From Flavonifractor porci (lineage in GTDB: Bacteria; Bacillota; Clostridia; Oscillospirales; Oscillospiraceae), in the NCBI RefSeq assembly GCF_037572415.1, contig NZ_JBBHLB010000005.1, forward strand, positions 124,001 to 188,000: 64,000 nt of DNA, read 5' to 3'. The notes beneath the pieces are model-generated. The model saw only the letters and a program-made list of their open reading frames with translations, was not told where the DNA came from and made no database searches. Positions 56,327 to 64,000 of the stretch are shown one piece after another; positions within the stretch are counted from its first letter, which is position 1; each line of letters begins with the position of its first letter. The translations under genes were made by a program, and so were the position numbers.

Positions 56327-57499
56327 ATGTACACAGAGCATCAGGAAAAGGTGGACCGCCAGGTATGCGCCAATTGCGGCGGGACCATCAAATGGAACAT
56401 CACCAAGCAGCGTCTGGAGTGTTCCGCCTGTCGAACGTCCCATATAGCAAAGACCACTGTTGAGCGGGTGGAAGAGCATGATTTTGAGGGATATATCCAG
56501 CGGGAGGGCCAGAGGGTCTCCTTTCCAGACACCGCTATCATTGTCTGCGGCACCTGCGGCGCACAGATCGCTGTGGACGAGCACTGTACTGCTACGGTCT
56601 GTCCCATGTGCGGCTCCACCCAGCTGCTGGAAAGCCGCCAGGAGGCCGGTGTTCCCCCCGACGGCGTGATCCCCTTTCGGGTGGATCAGGAAACTGCTCA
56701 ACAAAACTTCGCCAAGTGGGTCAAAAGCCGCTGGTTTGCCCCAAATCGTCTGAAACAGGCCTACCAGGCGGGCAAGCTCCAGGGCATCTACCTGCCTTTC
56801 TGGACCTTTGATGCCCAGGTAAGCAGTACATACTGGGGACAAGGCGGTAACACCCATACCGTTCGGGACAGCAAGGGCAACACCCGCACGGAGATCCACT
56901 GGCGGCCGGTGAGCGGTACCATAGGCGGCTTTTATGACGATTTGCAGGTGTGTGCAACCTTAAATTCTGTCAGTCAGGTAGTGGAAAAGATCCTTCCTTA
57001 TAATACCTGCGACAACACACTCCCCTTCTCATCCAGCTATCTGTCCGGTTTTCTTGCGGAGCACTATGCTATTCCCGCTACCCAGGCGGTTGATACCGCC
57101 AAAGAGCAGGTCCGTACCGACCAGATCAATCAGGCAGAAAGCGATATTCTGTCCCGGGGCTTTGACCATGCCCGGGTCAGTGACATTCACATTGAATACC
57201 ATAAAATCACCTATAAACACGTACTGCTGCCCGCCTGGTCCTCCGCCTTTGCCTACAATGGCAAGCAGTATATGTACATTATCAATGGCGAGAGCGGCAA
57301 AGTGGGCGGTCAGCGGCCCTACAGCATACCCAAGATCGTGGCGGCAGTGGCCGCTGCCGCAGCAGCCATCACAGCTGCCGTGATCCTGCTCACCGGCGCA
57401 TCCGCCCCGCCCACGCTCCAGGCGGAGGAAAGCACACAGCCTCAGGGCATCGTAATTCAGGAGGATACTCCCTGGATGACCTGGGCGTATGATCTCTGA
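56327..57499 (+). CDS. TFIIB-type zinc-ribbon membrane protein (YdjG-like)
   Basis: A 390-residue protein with two N-terminal zinc ribbons (CANCGGTIKWN...CSAC and CGTCGAQIAVD...CPMC, within residues 14-100), a middle domain with KLQGIYLPFWTFDAQVSSTY, and one C-terminal membrane helix (IVAAVAAAAAAITAAVILL). This matches the YdjG type, which in Bacillus subtilis anchors the PspA/YdjF envelope-stress system with YdjH and YdjI. ATG 56327 is the start; the frame is open upstream to 56237 but that is promoter sequence. The SPFH partner gene begins 24 bp downstream. Confidence 0.75.
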   Translation: MYTEHQEKVDRQVCANCGGTIKWNITKQRLECSACRTSHIAKTTVERVEEHDFEGYIQREGQRVSFPDTAIIVCGTCGAQIAVDEHCTATVCPMCGSTQLLESRQEAGVPPDGVIPFRVDQETAQQNFAKWVKSRWFAPNRLKQAYQAGKLQGIYLPFWTFDAQVSSTYWGQGGNTHTVRDSKGNTRTEIHWRPVSGTIGGFYDDLQVCATLNSVSQVVEKILPYNTCDNTLPFSSSYLSGFLAEHYAIPATQAVDTAKEQVRTDQINQAESDILSRGFDHARVSDIHIEYHKITYKHVLLPAWSSAFAYNGKQYMYIINGESGKVGGQRPYSIPKIVAAVAAAAAAITAAVILLTGASAPPTLQAEESTQPQGIVIQEDTPWMTWAYDL

Positions 57500-57523
57500 G
57501 ACATAGAAAGGACGGGAAAAGCC

Positions 57524-58576
57524 ATGGCATGGTTTGGTCAGGGAAAGGACACCATTGAATGGGACGAATTCCGAGACGACGTACTCTTTTACAAATGGCC
57601 CGCCAAGGAGATCAAGCGGGGCTCCCATCTGATCGTGCGCCCGGGGCAGAAGGCCATCTTCTATTCCGACGGTATTGTAGGCGCGGTCTTTGAAAATCAG
57701 GGTAATTTTGATATCTACACCGATATCGTTCCCTTTTTCTCGACGCTGAAGGGCTGGCTGTCCCTGCGGGGGGACTCCGGCCTGCGTGCGGAGGTCTACT
57801 TTGTCAACGCCAAGGAGTTGACCCTGCCCTGGGGCACCCGTCAGCGGATCATGATCCCCACTCCAGAAGTGCCCAGCGGCATCCCTGTAGGGTGCAACGG
57901 CAATCTGGTCATTGAGTTCCGGGACTACCAGACCTTTATCAACAAGGTGGCCGGAGTCAAAGCCACCTATTCTCTGGAGGATGTGGCCGACCGGATCATG
58001 GGTGAACTCAACCCAGTGGTAGCCGAAGCCATTCTGGGCGGACAGCAGCAGATGGGACTCAACGCACTGGTGGGTCTTCAGCAGAACAGCCGCAAACTTG
58101 GGAGGGCTATTCAGGAGGAGCTGGACAAGGAGCTCAGTGACTTCGGTCTGGGCGTGGCGGATGTCAATATCCTGGCCTTCAACTATCCCCCCGAAGTCCA
58201 GAAGATGGCGGAGAAGGTGGCCGCCCAGTCCTTTATCACCGACATGGGCAAGTATACCTCCGTCAGTATGGCTGACAGTATGTCCACTCCCGGCAGCGCC
58301 GGTTCGGCTGCTGCCTCGGGCATGGGAATGGCCATGGGAATGCAGATGGCAGCCCAGATGATGGGTCAGATGGCGCAGCCCCAGGCCGCCCAGCCTCAAC
58401 AGGCCGCCTGTATCTGTGGCTTCTGCGGCTATTCCAGCCCCACCCAGGTCAAATTCTGCCCTCAGTGCGGCAAGCCTATAGGCCAGCCTCAGCCGGCAGG
58501 GGACCGTTTCTGTCCCAACTGCCGCAAAATGGTGGCCGGTAAATTCTGTCCCGACTGCGGCACACCGACTGTATAA
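57524..58576 (+). CDS. SPFH-domain protein with C-terminal zinc ribbons (YdjI-like)
   Basis: A 350-residue protein: SPFH/virion-core-like domain (residues about 20-240, with LIVRPGQKAIFYSDGIVGA and IMGELNPVVAEAIL), a methionine/alanine/glutamine-rich linker (MGMAMGMQMAAQMM), then paired zinc ribbons (CGFCGYSSPTQVKFCPQC, CPNCRKMVAGKFCPDCG). YdjI of Bacillus has the SPFH part and helps recruit PspA to the membrane. The gene is co-transcribed with the YdjG-like gene; no PspA gene is in the window. A terminator follows. Confidence 0.85.
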   Translation: MAWFGQGKDTIEWDEFRDDVLFYKWPAKEIKRGSHLIVRPGQKAIFYSDGIVGAVFENQGNFDIYTDIVPFFSTLKGWLSLRGDSGLRAEVYFVNAKELTLPWGTRQRIMIPTPEVPSGIPVGCNGNLVIEFRDYQTFINKVAGVKATYSLEDVADRIMGELNPVVAEAILGGQQQMGLNALVGLQQNSRKLGRAIQEELDKELSDFGLGVADVNILAFNYPPEVQKMAEKVAAQSFITDMGKYTSVSMADSMSTPGSAGSAAASGMGMAMGMQMAAQMMGQMAQPQAAQPQQAACICGFCGYSSPTQVKFCPQCGKPIGQPQPAGDRFCPNCRKMVAGKFCPDCGTPTV

Positions 58577-58601
58577 TACTCATTTAGCCTTTAAATATGA
58601 T

Positions 58602-58637
58602 AAAAGGTGGCAGACACAAAAGTGCCTGCCACCTTTT
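58602..58637. terminator. Shared terminator of the SPFH gene and the GH84 surface protein
   Basis: AAAAGGTGGCAG (58602-58613) pairs with CTGCCACCTTTT (58626-58637); A and T runs at both ends allow use by both converging genes. Confidence 0.85.
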
Positions 58638-58657
58638 TACGTTGCAGAAAGTTTGGA

Positions 58658-61600
58658 TTACTCCGCTTTGCTATCCGCAAAGCGCATGAGGATGGTAGCG
58701 ACCTCAACGCGGGTGGCGGTGCCGGTGGGATCCAGCTTGCCGCCGTCCTTGCCGGACAGCAGGCCGGAGCCTACCGCCCACTCCATGGCCTCAGCGGCCC
58801 AGGAGGAGGTGTTGGCGCCGTCGGCGAAGGTGGTCAGATCGCCCTTGGCGGACACATCGTAGCCCTTGCTCTCAGCGTAGCGGTACAGGATGGTGGCCAG
58901 CTGCTCCCGGGTCACGGTGTCGTTGGGGGCAAACACGGTGTCGCTGTAGCCCTTGACGATACCCTTGGAGGCGGCCCAGTTCACAGCGTCGGTGTACCAC
59001 ACACCGCTCTCCACATCGGTGAAGGACAAGGTGGCCTCAGCCTTGGGCTGGCCCTCCAGCCGCCACAGGATGGTGACGATCATGGCACGGTTGGTGATCA
59101 TGAGGGGAGCGAAGGTAGTGGAGGATGTGCCGTCCATCAGCTTATTATCGCAGACGTACTTCACGGCCTCATAGAACCACTCGTCGGCCTTCACGTCGGT
59201 GAAGGGCGTGTCGGTATCCACGGGGGTATCGTCCTTGACAAATGCTGCTTTCACGGTGACGGCGGAAGCAGGCATGGCGAAGGTGTACTTTCCGTCGCCC
59301 TTGTCGGTGAGCTTGACCTCGCTGCCGTTCTTGTCGGTGACGGTGATGGTATCCAGCTTGTAGCCCTCGTCAGACTTCACAGTCAAGGTGATGGTGAGAC
59401 CCTTGGAGGCGCGGGTGCGGCTGGACGTCACAGTGCCATTGTCCGTCTCGTCCACGGTGATGGCGTAGGAGGTAGAGGGAACACCACCGGAACCATTATC
59501 CTCCCACTTGGCGTACAGGGTCATGCTCTCGTTTACAGGATCGCTGAAATTCCACTGGGTGGTATATATATTGTCGGTATACCAGCCTGCAAACACATAG
59601 CCCTCGCGAACAGGTGCCTCAGGTTCGGCCACAGTGCTGCCGACCTCGACCGTCTGTTCAGGTACACTGCTTCCGCCGTTGCTTTCAAAGGTCACCGTAA
59701 CCGTCTTGGGCGCATTGGGGTCGATGGCATCGGCCCGGATCAGCACCTCCGCATTGATGTTGGAGATGGTGACATTACCAGTGACAGCGTCGTAAGTATA
59801 CCCCTTGCCCTGTTCAAGGGCAGTGCCGCCCATGGTCACGGAAATGGTCTCAGGCAGGATATAGCCCTCGGCGGGAACCAACTTGAAGGTAAGGTCGGTC
59901 CCATCCATCACACTGTCTGTCTTGGGGTCCACACTGGCATTGTACAGGATGTATTCGATATGGTGCATCACAGCAGTCTCAGTCTTAAAGGTGCAGGATG
60001 CGGGCTGCGACTCGTTGCCGCTTCTGTCGTAGGCGGTAACCGTTACCGTATACTCTGCGTTGGGAGTCAGGCCGGAGAAGGCGTAGGTGCTGGCCGTGAT
60101 ATCGGCCACCGGGTCAGACGCTCCGTTCAGATAGACACGATAACCGGCCAGGTCGGCCTCCGCGGAGGGCGTCCAGGTGACCGTGGCGCCGGTCTGCGTG
60201 ACTCCGGAAGCGGCCAGTCCGGCGGGCGCCGCAGGAGCCGTGGTATCGGGCCGCTCCACAGTGATGGTCACACCAAGGTCATTCACTGCGTCCAGGGTGC
60301 CGTGAATGGTCTGGGCAGCTTCGCTCTCGGCGGCATAATCGCTTTCCGTCCAGGCCACATTGCATACCACAAAGGTACTGTCGCTCATCTCGACCACAGC
60401 CCGAGTGGGCAGACCGAGCTCGGCAAAAGCGGTGCCCTGCTGTGCCGTGACAGAAGCCGGGTTCACGGCTGCGGAGACAGCCTTGGGTTCTTCCGTCAGC
60501 GTAAGGTGCAGTTCTGCCTTCACACCATCCGTGTTGGTCACGGGGTCCTGACACTGAAGCGTACCGGTCAGAGTCTGCTCCGCGCTGTTGGAATTATATC
60601 CCTCGTCGCTCCAGGTCACATTCAGGGTGATCGAAGTGCCGTCAGCCAGAGTTGCGGCTACCGTCTCAGGCAGATTCAGATCGCCAAAGGCTGTTCCAAG
60701 AACGCCTGTGGCAGTGGCAGGTTTGACCGATTCCACGTTAGGCTCCGCAGGCGCCACAAACCGGGTACCGGTAACGGTAACTTCTTTCAGGCCGATGCAG
60801 GTACTTTCTCTAGGTATAACACTATTGCCCTTCTCAAAATAGAGCCGGAGATAACGGGTGCCCGCAGGAATGGGCTTTGTAAAGTCCGCCTTGGCCACGC
60901 TGTGGGTAGCGCCAGATTCCGTTCCCGACTGCGTCACAGTGGCAATGGTAGTCCAGGCATTGGCATCCTTTGCGTTTTGGCCGGTGAGAGCCTCTTTATT
61001 ATTCATAGTCTGATAGAGGTTCTCTTTGCTGTAGTCCTGGGGCGTATAGTCGCTGCCCGCAACCTGAATCCAATATTCATCGGACCAGGTCTTATTAAAG
61101 TAGGACATGGAGATCCCGGTGACATCAGCCACATCTTCCCCAAGATCGATCACGATCCAGGCGCCGTTGGAATCTGTCGCCACTTCGGGACCCACCCAGT
61201 TGCTGCTCCACCGAGTGCCGGTATCGCCGTCCACACTCTTGCTGGGTTCAAATCCAGAACTCAGTTCCATACCGGAGGCATAGACGGGGTGCTCCAGAGA
61301 AAGATTCTCTTCCGCTCCAACGCCGGCCGAATAAGTCTTGGTACCATTGATTTTCAGTTCAGCCACACTGATGCCAGTGGCGCCGGTGGCATACTTGTTG
61401 ATCTCATTAAACACTACGCACACATACCGACCACTGGTGCCCTCAGGCAGTACAGTTACCTGATCGTCGTGACCTTTTTGATCGGTAGGATCATAGGACG
61501 CGCTGGCAGCCTTTGTACCGCCGCTTACCTTGCCGTCTTGTACCGTAAAGGGCTCGTCGGAGACGTAGATATCATATTTGGTGGGCCAGGATTTATCTGT

Positions 61601-64000
61601 GTAGCATTTCAGCGTAATATCGGTAAGCTCATTGGTGCCGCTCAGATCTTCTCCGTCTTTGCCGGTGTTCAGATCCACGATGATCCACTCCACGCCCGGA
61701 GTCTGAGGCGCATCCACGCTGCCGGTCTCCTTGATGGCAGGACCCGCGCACCACCGGTTGCTGGGATCGCCGTCCAGGGCCTTCCAGGACTGAGGATCGT
61801 CCGAAGATCCGGAAACACCAGATGCCTGATGGGCCTTATTCAGCGCCAGATTACCGGCAAAAGGCTCCTGAGGGGTGGAACTGTCCCGCCGCACAGCGAC
61901 CACGGCAGTCAGAGCAAAGCCACCGGGATTGGTGATGGTATCGCCCAGGACATAGTTGCCCGTTACGGTGTATTCCTTGGCAGCGGTAGGATCATAATCT
62001 TCCCCGGACCAGACAACAGGAAGGGTAACCTCTTTGCCGTTGCTCAGGGTCACAGTACCCTGCGCAGGCAAGCCGGCCCGATCCAATTCGGTGCCAAAGG
62101 CCACTTCCACTTCGATTTCCGGATTGGGAGCGGTGTAAATGCTGGGCAGCGGGAGGGGTGCCTTACCGGCTTCGCCCTCGTCCAGACGTCCGTTGAGCAG
62201 GATCTCCGCAATGCTGACATTGCTGCCGGCCGCCCAGGCCACTTTAATCGCGGAGATATCGCCCAGCTGGGAAGTATCGCCTACCCAGACGGTATTGTCT
62301 GCCGTTCCAACAGTCTCCCAGTTATCGCCCACCTTCACGGTCACGCTGGCATTGGAGACAGAATTCTGAATCACACTGACCGAATCCAGATGGACCGGCT
62401 TCTTCAGAGTATAGACCAGCTCGCCGGCAGCACTGCTGTTAAAAGCGGTCAGCAGATTGCCGTCCATTGCGTTTTGTTCATTTGCGGCGCCGCTGGTAAA
62501 GGTTCCGGCAGAGGTGTCTACGGTAAATTCCCGAACGTTGAGCTTGCTGCTGGAATCTTCTGTCTGGCGCAGCCGCAGGTAGCGGGCACGAATGGCAAGA
62601 TCAGACAGGGTGATATGAGTGGAATCTACCTCAGGAACCAGGGTAATCCACTGGATTCCATCCTGAGAATACTCCAGAGTGGCGTTATGATAATAGTTGC
62701 TGTCCTCATCCTTTTCGCCCTGAAGGATAGAAACGCCGCGCACGGTCTTTTCGATGCCCAAATCCACGCCGTAATAGTCATTGGCCTGCTGCGCAACATC
62801 GTACTTGGCGGCGCTGCCGGCATTTCCATCCAGCATTGCGTTGGAAGCGGTGGCCTCCTGGCGGACCCCGCCGATCACCGCATAGAGGGTGGGCTCGGTA
62901 TGAGATACCTGCGGGCTCAGCTCTTCAAAAATGCGGGTGGATACACCTTCCATCAGATCCGTAATGAACGGCTGCAGCCGCTTGGAGCCGCCATAAGTGT
63001 TAAGGCTCTTCTTTTCGGTATTGGCAGCATTGTACTGGGCCCAGGCCTCAGCCAGATTGTCGCTGTTGACCGCAACAGCCGCCTGAAGAGCGGGCTGGAT
63101 CGCCTGAGCGACTTTTTCCAGATTGCTGAGCCAGGGATTCAATTCACCGATCAGTTGAGCGCTGGTGCAGTGTTCCTTAAAATATGCGATCGCTTCCACA
63201 ATGTGCTGGCATTCATCCCGCAGCTTCACAAAGTCCGGATCCTCAGCGGTCAGGGTCCCGTTTTTCGTCTTTTCCAGAACTGCCGCCATGGTGTCCTTCA
63301 GATAATCAGACTCAGGGAAGGGATTTCTGCCAGGGAAACGGCTGGGCACGTTGGAACCAACTGCTGCGCCCACATTCCGGGCAATGGTGAGATAGGCGTC
63401 ATACACCTCGGGCTGGAGGTACTTGAAGCAATCTTCCCAGATGTCCAGATAATTCTCGTCATAGCTTTCATTGTTCCAGTTCCAGCACATCAGCTGGTAG
63501 ATACCCACCTTACTGACCTGGGGCTTATTGCAGGGGTTTGAGATAATGCCCAGGTGATGTTTCAGTCCTTTTGCCCATTGCAGATAGGCCTGGCTGTCAC
63601 CCAGGAAAATGCCCCGGCCACCGGTATGTTCGTTACAGGGATAGTTCAGCCAGGTTACGATGTCATGTCCGCTGCGATCATACGCATAGTCGTAATTCTT
63701 CTGCTCCACGGGAGAATTTACCGTAGCGCCCGTCCAGTAGATTGGAATACGGGAGTCCAGATTTTTAAACGATGCCAGCTCCTCGCCGTTGTCTGTCTCC
63801 GCACGACCGACATTATAATGCTGCGGGCAGTACACAATGGTTGCACAATCACCCTTTTTATCCACATAATCGGTCATGATCCGGTTCAGCAGATTTACCG
63901 CATCGGCATGGGTGCCGGAACCGAAATCGTCGTTCAGGATGTGGAATTGGCGCACACCAATCGCATAGAACTGGTCAAGCTTTTTGGTGAGCAGATCAAA
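58658..64000 (-). CDS. SLH-anchored multidomain GH84 beta-N-acetylglucosaminidase (5' end outside window)
   Basis: The frame is open at the right edge, giving 1780 residues of the C-terminal part. First comes the GH84 catalytic domain, with the paired aspartates in FHILNDDFGSG and the family segments IPIYWTGATVNS, WLNYPCNEHTGG and YQLMCWNWNNESYDENYLDI, then a helical domain (about 190-330). F5/8-type C (CBM32-like) modules lie at about 350-600, 705-870 and 880-1060, separated by bacterial Ig-like domains; then an FN3 domain (TTAPAAPAGLAASG), an InlB-type repeat (GYVFAGWYTDNIYTTQW) and three SLH repeats at the C terminus. It should be a wall-bound enzyme removing N-acetylglucosamine from host glycans such as mucin. 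Confidence 0.88.
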   Translation of the reverse strand, partial: FDLLTKKLDQFYAIGVRQFHILNDDFGSGTHADAVNLLNRIMTDYVDKKGDCATIVYCPQHYNVGRAETDNGEELASFKNLDSRIPIYWTGATVNSPVEQKNYDYAYDRSGHDIVTWLNYPCNEHTGGRGIFLGDSQAYLQWAKGLKHHLGIISNPCNKPQVSKVGIYQLMCWNWNNESYDENYLDIWEDCFKYLQPEVYDAYLTIARNVGAAVGSNVPSRFPGRNPFPESDYLKDTMAAVLEKTKNGTLTAEDPDFVKLRDECQHIVEAIAYFKEHCTSAQLIGELNPWLSNLEKVAQAIQPALQAAVAVNSDNLAEAWAQYNAANTEKKSLNTYGGSKRLQPFITDLMEGVSTRIFEELSPQVSHTEPTLYAVIGGVRQEATASNAMLDGNAGSAAKYDVAQQANDYYGVDLGIEKTVRGVSILQGEKDEDSNYYHNATLEYSQDGIQWITLVPEVDSTHITLSDLAIRARYLRLRQTEDSSSKLNVREFTVDTSAGTFTSGAANEQNAMDGNLLTAFNSSAAGELVYTLKKPVHLDSVSVIQNSVSNASVTVKVGDNWETVGTADNTVWVGDTSQLGDISAIKVAWAAGSNVSIAEILLNGRLDEGEAGKAPLPLPSIYTAPNPEIEVEVAFGTELDRAGLPAQGTVTLSNGKEVTLPVVWSGEDYDPTAAKEYTVTGNYVLGDTITNPGGFALTAVVAVRRDSSTPQEPFAGNLALNKAHQASGVSGSSDDPQSWKALDGDPSNRWCAGPAIKETGSVDAPQTPGVEWIIVDLNTGKDGEDLSGTNELTDITLKCYTDKSWPTKYDIYVSDEPFTVQDGKVSGGTKAASASYDPTDQKGHDDQVTVLPEGTSGRYVCVVFNEINKYATGATGISVAELKINGTKTYSAGVGAEENLSLEHPVYASGMELSSGFEPSKSVDGDTGTRWSSNWVGPEVATDSNGAWIVIDLGEDVADVTGISMSYFNKTWSDEYWIQVAGSDYTPQDYSKENLYQTMNNKEALTGQNAKDANAWTTIATVTQSGTESGATHSVAKADFTKPIPAGTRYLRLYFEKGNSVIPRESTCIGLKEVTVTGTRFVAPAEPNVESVKPATATGVLGTAFGDLNLPETVAATLADGTSITLNVTWSDEGYNSNSAEQTLTGTLQCQDPVTNTDGVKAELHLTLTEEPKAVSAAVNPASVTAQQGTAFAELGLPTRAVVEMSDSTFVVCNVAWTESDYAAESEAAQTIHGTLDAVNDLGVTITVERPDTTAPAAPAGLAASGVTQTGATVTWTPSAEADLAGYRVYLNGASDPVADITASTYAFSGLTPNAEYTVTVTAYDRSGNESQPASCTFKTETAVMHHIEYILYNASVDPKTDSVMDGTDLTFKLVPAEGYILPETISVTMGGTALEQGKGYTYDAVTGNVTISNINAEVLIRADAIDPNAPKTVTVTFESNGGSSVPEQTVEVGSTVAEPEAPVREGYVFAGWYTDNIYTTQWNFSDPVNESMTLYAKWEDNGSGGVPSTSYAITVDETDNGTVTSSRTRASKGLTITLTVKSDEGYKLDTITVTDKNGSEVKLTDKGDGKYTFAMPASAVTVKAAFVKDDTPVDTDTPFTDVKADEWFYEAVKYVCDNKLMDGTSSTTFAPLMITNRAMIVTILWRLEGQPKAEATLSFTDVESGVWYTDAVNWAASKGIVKGYSDTVFAPNDTVTREQLATILYRYAESKGYDVSAKGDLTTFADGANTSSWAAEAMEWAVGSGLLSGKDGGKLDPTGTATRVEVATILMRFADSKAE

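Noticed and set aside
58607..63541. A 1644-residue rightward open frame
   Set aside because: It is antisense to the GH84/SLH gene, whose domains are unmistakable; the opposite frame is open only because of codon bias.
1..64000. CRISPR array or tRNA/rRNA genes
   Set aside because: No regularly spaced short repeats with unique spacers and no tRNA or rRNA signatures were seen on reading either strand.

Overview
The window looks like chromosomal DNA of a Gram-positive anaerobe of the Clostridia, most likely an Oscillospiraceae gut bacterium of the Flavonifractor/Lawsonibacter type. That is an inference from the GC-rich coding style, the SLH-domain surface proteins, the SpoIIQ-like peptidase, and the gene order rsfS / LCP protein / nadD-yqeK / yhbY / rdgB / rph / ftsY / smc / rnc / acpP / plsX. 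No rRNA, tRNA or CRISPR array was recognised.

Layout. (1) 1-9.67 kb is visibly less GC-rich and looks acquired: a TetR regulator, two exporter-fold ABC half-transporters, a fused ECF ATPase, EcfT and an MptD-type S component, then a small DUF6809-like gene, a histidine kinase and a response regulator, each carrying one single-base frameshift. (2) 9.67-11.9 kb: TetR regulator with three membrane proteins and matched operators. (3) 12.2-16.1 kb: serine transporter and two-subunit L-serine dehydratase, divergent from a LysR regulator. (4) 16.1-17.9 kb: a compact phage-like four-gene operon (coiled-coil protein, protein with two sigma-region-4-like helices, tail-associated protein, XkdX-like peptide). 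(5) 18.2-25.4 kb: cysteine desulfidase, O-antigen-ligase-like protein, glycosyltransferase, prfB, and a glycine-riboswitch-controlled amino-acid/sodium symporter. (6) 25.4-32.6 kb: SpoIIQ-like peptidase, an SLH protein, and a MacAB-like efflux operon with a TetR regulator. (7) 32.8-55.8 kb: housekeeping block: ackA facing tmcAL, then a long leftward series covering ribosome silencing, cell wall, NAD synthesis, RNA processing, SRP receptor, chromosome condensation, fatty-acid synthesis, tRNA methylation, topoisomerase I, DprA, an rRNA methyltransferase and KtrAB potassium uptake. (8) 55.8-64 kb: a structured ktrB leader, a YdjG/YdjI-like envelope pair, and the 3' part of a very large SLH-anchored GH84 glycosidase.

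The most unusual observation is a pair of related small insertions at the 3' ends of two unrelated housekeeping genes, smc (41.1-41.3 kb) and trmFO (47.8-48.1 kb). In each, an intact gene is followed by about 150-160 bp of ordered hairpins and then by a second copy of the gene's own last 20-22 codons, differing almost only at synonymous positions. The tail-to-tail distance is 222 bp in one and 220 bp in the other, and the hairpin order and several short motifs are shared. This resembles an integrative element that supplies a replacement gene end and displaces the resident one, but it is tiny and has no coding capacity.
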